Source: Pseudomonas sp. GM21
GTDB lineage: Bacteria; Pseudomonadota; Gammaproteobacteria; Pseudomonadales; Pseudomonadaceae
DNA: 39,361 nucleotides
Direction of reading: 5' to 3'
NCBI RefSeq assembly: GCF_000282215.1
Contig: NZ_AKJS01000099.1
Span: forward strand, 1 to 39,361
The notes below the pieces were generated by a model. That model worked only from the letters and a program-made list of their open reading frames with translations, ran no database searches and was not told where the DNA came from. The position numbers and the translations under genes are program-made. Within the stretch, counting starts at the first letter, position 1. Each line of letters begins with the position of its first letter. Of the stretch, positions 38,726-39,361 are shown piece after piece.

Positions 38726-38751
38726 GATCAGGTACAGTTTTGTACCTGATC
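38726..38751. promoter_or_regulatory. 10-bp-arm operator-like dyad
   Basis: GATCAGGTAC (38726-38735), AGTTTT, GTACCTGATC (38742-38751). The near-perfect symmetry and position about 58 bp before the PepSY remnant's ATG suggest a repressor site, possibly for a GntR/MocR-type regulator. The regulator is not in the window. Confidence 0.5.
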
Positions 38752-38808
38752 GCCGGCTATACCCTGTAACTCTCGGCAATCGTGGATACATAAGGAAAAG
38801 TACCGAAC

Positions 38809-39019
38809 ATGACCGCCCGAGCCTTGCGTATCTGGTATCTGGTCCACAAATGACTATGGTGGCTTGCCATTGAAGGTCATCTGGGCACTGCTCGACCTGA
38901 TTTCCATCGTCGTATTGGGTAGTGGTCTGTATCTCTGGTGGGGCCGACGCAAGGTGCCGTTGGAAAAGCGCCTTACAGAGCTGAAAGCCAGTGGCCTGGC
39001 AACGGAGGGCAGGGCATGA
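38809..39019 (+). pseudogene. PepSY-associated membrane protein with large internal deletion
   Basis: The ATG at 38809 opens MTARALRIWYLVHK, the usual N terminus of PepSY transmembrane proteins, and then hits a TGA. One base out of frame, DYGGLPLKVIWALLDLISIVVLGSGLYLWWGRRK, then VPLEKRLTELKASGLATEGRA and a stop at 39019, is the family's C-terminal part. The several hundred residues between are missing. The breakpoint lies near 38850. An intact gene would be a reductase-like inner-membrane partner of TonB-dependent siderophore receptors. No such receptor is in the window. Confidence 0.8.
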
Positions 39020-39207
39020 GGCGCGGTCTCTGGATGATATTTCGTTGGCCGCTGCTGTTGGCTCTGCTGAGCTTTTTCGGTTTGCTTTCGGCATTGATCG
39101 GCGATGAATTCTATGACGTGCTGTCGTGGCTCAGCCTGGGTGTGCTTTTGCTGCTGGTCGGGGTGGTCTGGATACGCATGCGTCGTGTAAAACGACCGCG
39201 TTCGTGA
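39016..39207 (+). CDS. Small membrane protein, partner of PepSY protein
   Basis: A 63-residue protein: MRRGLWMIFRWPLLLALLSFFGLLSALIGDEFYDVLSWLSLGVLLLLVGVVWIRMRR. It has two transmembrane helices and a basic C-terminal end. Its ATG overlaps the stop of the PepSY remnant (ATGA), the normal order in siderophore-receptor/PepSY/small-protein operons. The upstream gene is destroyed, so this one may now be an orphan with reduced expression. The function is unknown. Confidence 0.75.
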   Translation: MRRGLWMIFRWPLLLALLSFFGLLSALIGDEFYDVLSWLSLGVLLLLVGVVWIRMRRVKRPRS

Positions 39208-39361
39208 TCGTAATCGGCGTTCTGCTCGCAGAGTGGGGGGGCGAAACAGTCGTTACGATTTTCTTTCCCCACTGATACCGGTGCCTCTCTGTTTCAGGCT
39301 CGATCATTACAACTATTGGCTGGACGCATACGTGGCTTGACCGTCCGCTTTTGGCCCAGAG

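Larger units (their letters stand above)
38378..38808. other. 431-bp stretch with a gene fragment and a dyad
   Basis: It holds the aminotransferase leader, the DUF1214 tail fragment (38552-38692), and a 10-bp-arm dyad (38726-38751) before the PepSY remnant. No intact gene is present. Confidence 0.7.

Noticed and set aside
38552..39094. 180-residue intact minus-strand protein
   Set aside because: Only the last ~46 residues resemble a family (DUF1214). The rest is antisense to the PepSY remnant.

Overview
This window is chromosomal DNA from a Pseudomonas, most likely of the P. fluorescens group. I infer this from the moderately high G+C coding style, the repeated Pseudomonas-type REP palindromes between genes, the two ohr genes beside ohrR, an OprD-family porin, the two MHS-type transporters, and A-rich Hfq/Crc-like leader motifs. 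No rRNA, tRNA, CRISPR array or transposase gene was seen. Family names come from recognising the proteins by eye; nothing was searched.

Layout. 1-3.4 kb: the C-terminal barrel of an autotransporter (cut by the window edge), then msrA-ohrR and two tandem ohr genes (peroxide and methionine repair). 3.4-4.8 kb: mostly gene-poor DNA with strong secondary structure, one small conserved hypothetical gene and a possible decayed gene. 4.8-8.9 kb: GNAT acetyltransferase, GST, topoisomerase III, DUF427 protein. 8.9-13.7 kb: MHS transporter, GMC oxidoreductase with a divergent LysR regulator, DUF4287 protein. 13.9-17.7 kb: TspO-like protein, then IclR regulator / MHS transporter / two-module alpha-beta-barrel protein. 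17.7-24.1 kb: seven minus-strand genes packed with overlaps: thermostable-hemolysin-family protein, AMP-forming ligase, haem-oxygenase-like diiron protein, SDR, TPR protein, response regulator and sensor kinase. This looks like an uncharacterised small-molecule pathway with its own two-component system and is the best candidate for a new system here.

24.3-27 kb: an adenosine-specific kinase gene and a convergent tandem universal stress protein gene, separated by a 1.13-kb A+T-rich insert. The insert is bounded by an exact 35-bp direct repeat that copies the kinase 3' end, and it carries one gene for a papain-fold (Tox-PL-like) toxin or effector. 27-30.5 kb: Gfa-like protein, thymidylate-kinase-like protein, DUF6632 membrane protein, a LysR gene fragment, and TetR/DUF6130.

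30.5-38.4 kb: an apparent catabolic cluster of OprD porin, ACS-type MFS transporter, LysR regulator, FAD 2-hydroxyacid dehydrogenase, Tat-exported amidohydrolase and class V aminotransferase. Together these suggest lactone or ester opening in the periplasm, uptake of a hydroxy acid, oxidation to a keto acid, and transamination. The leaders of its porin, transporter and dehydrogenase carry A-rich CA motifs, as do those of the 8.9-kb transporter and the GMC enzyme, suggesting catabolite repression. 38.5-39.2 kb: a decayed locus with a DUF1214 tail fragment, an internally deleted PepSY membrane protein gene and its small partner gene.
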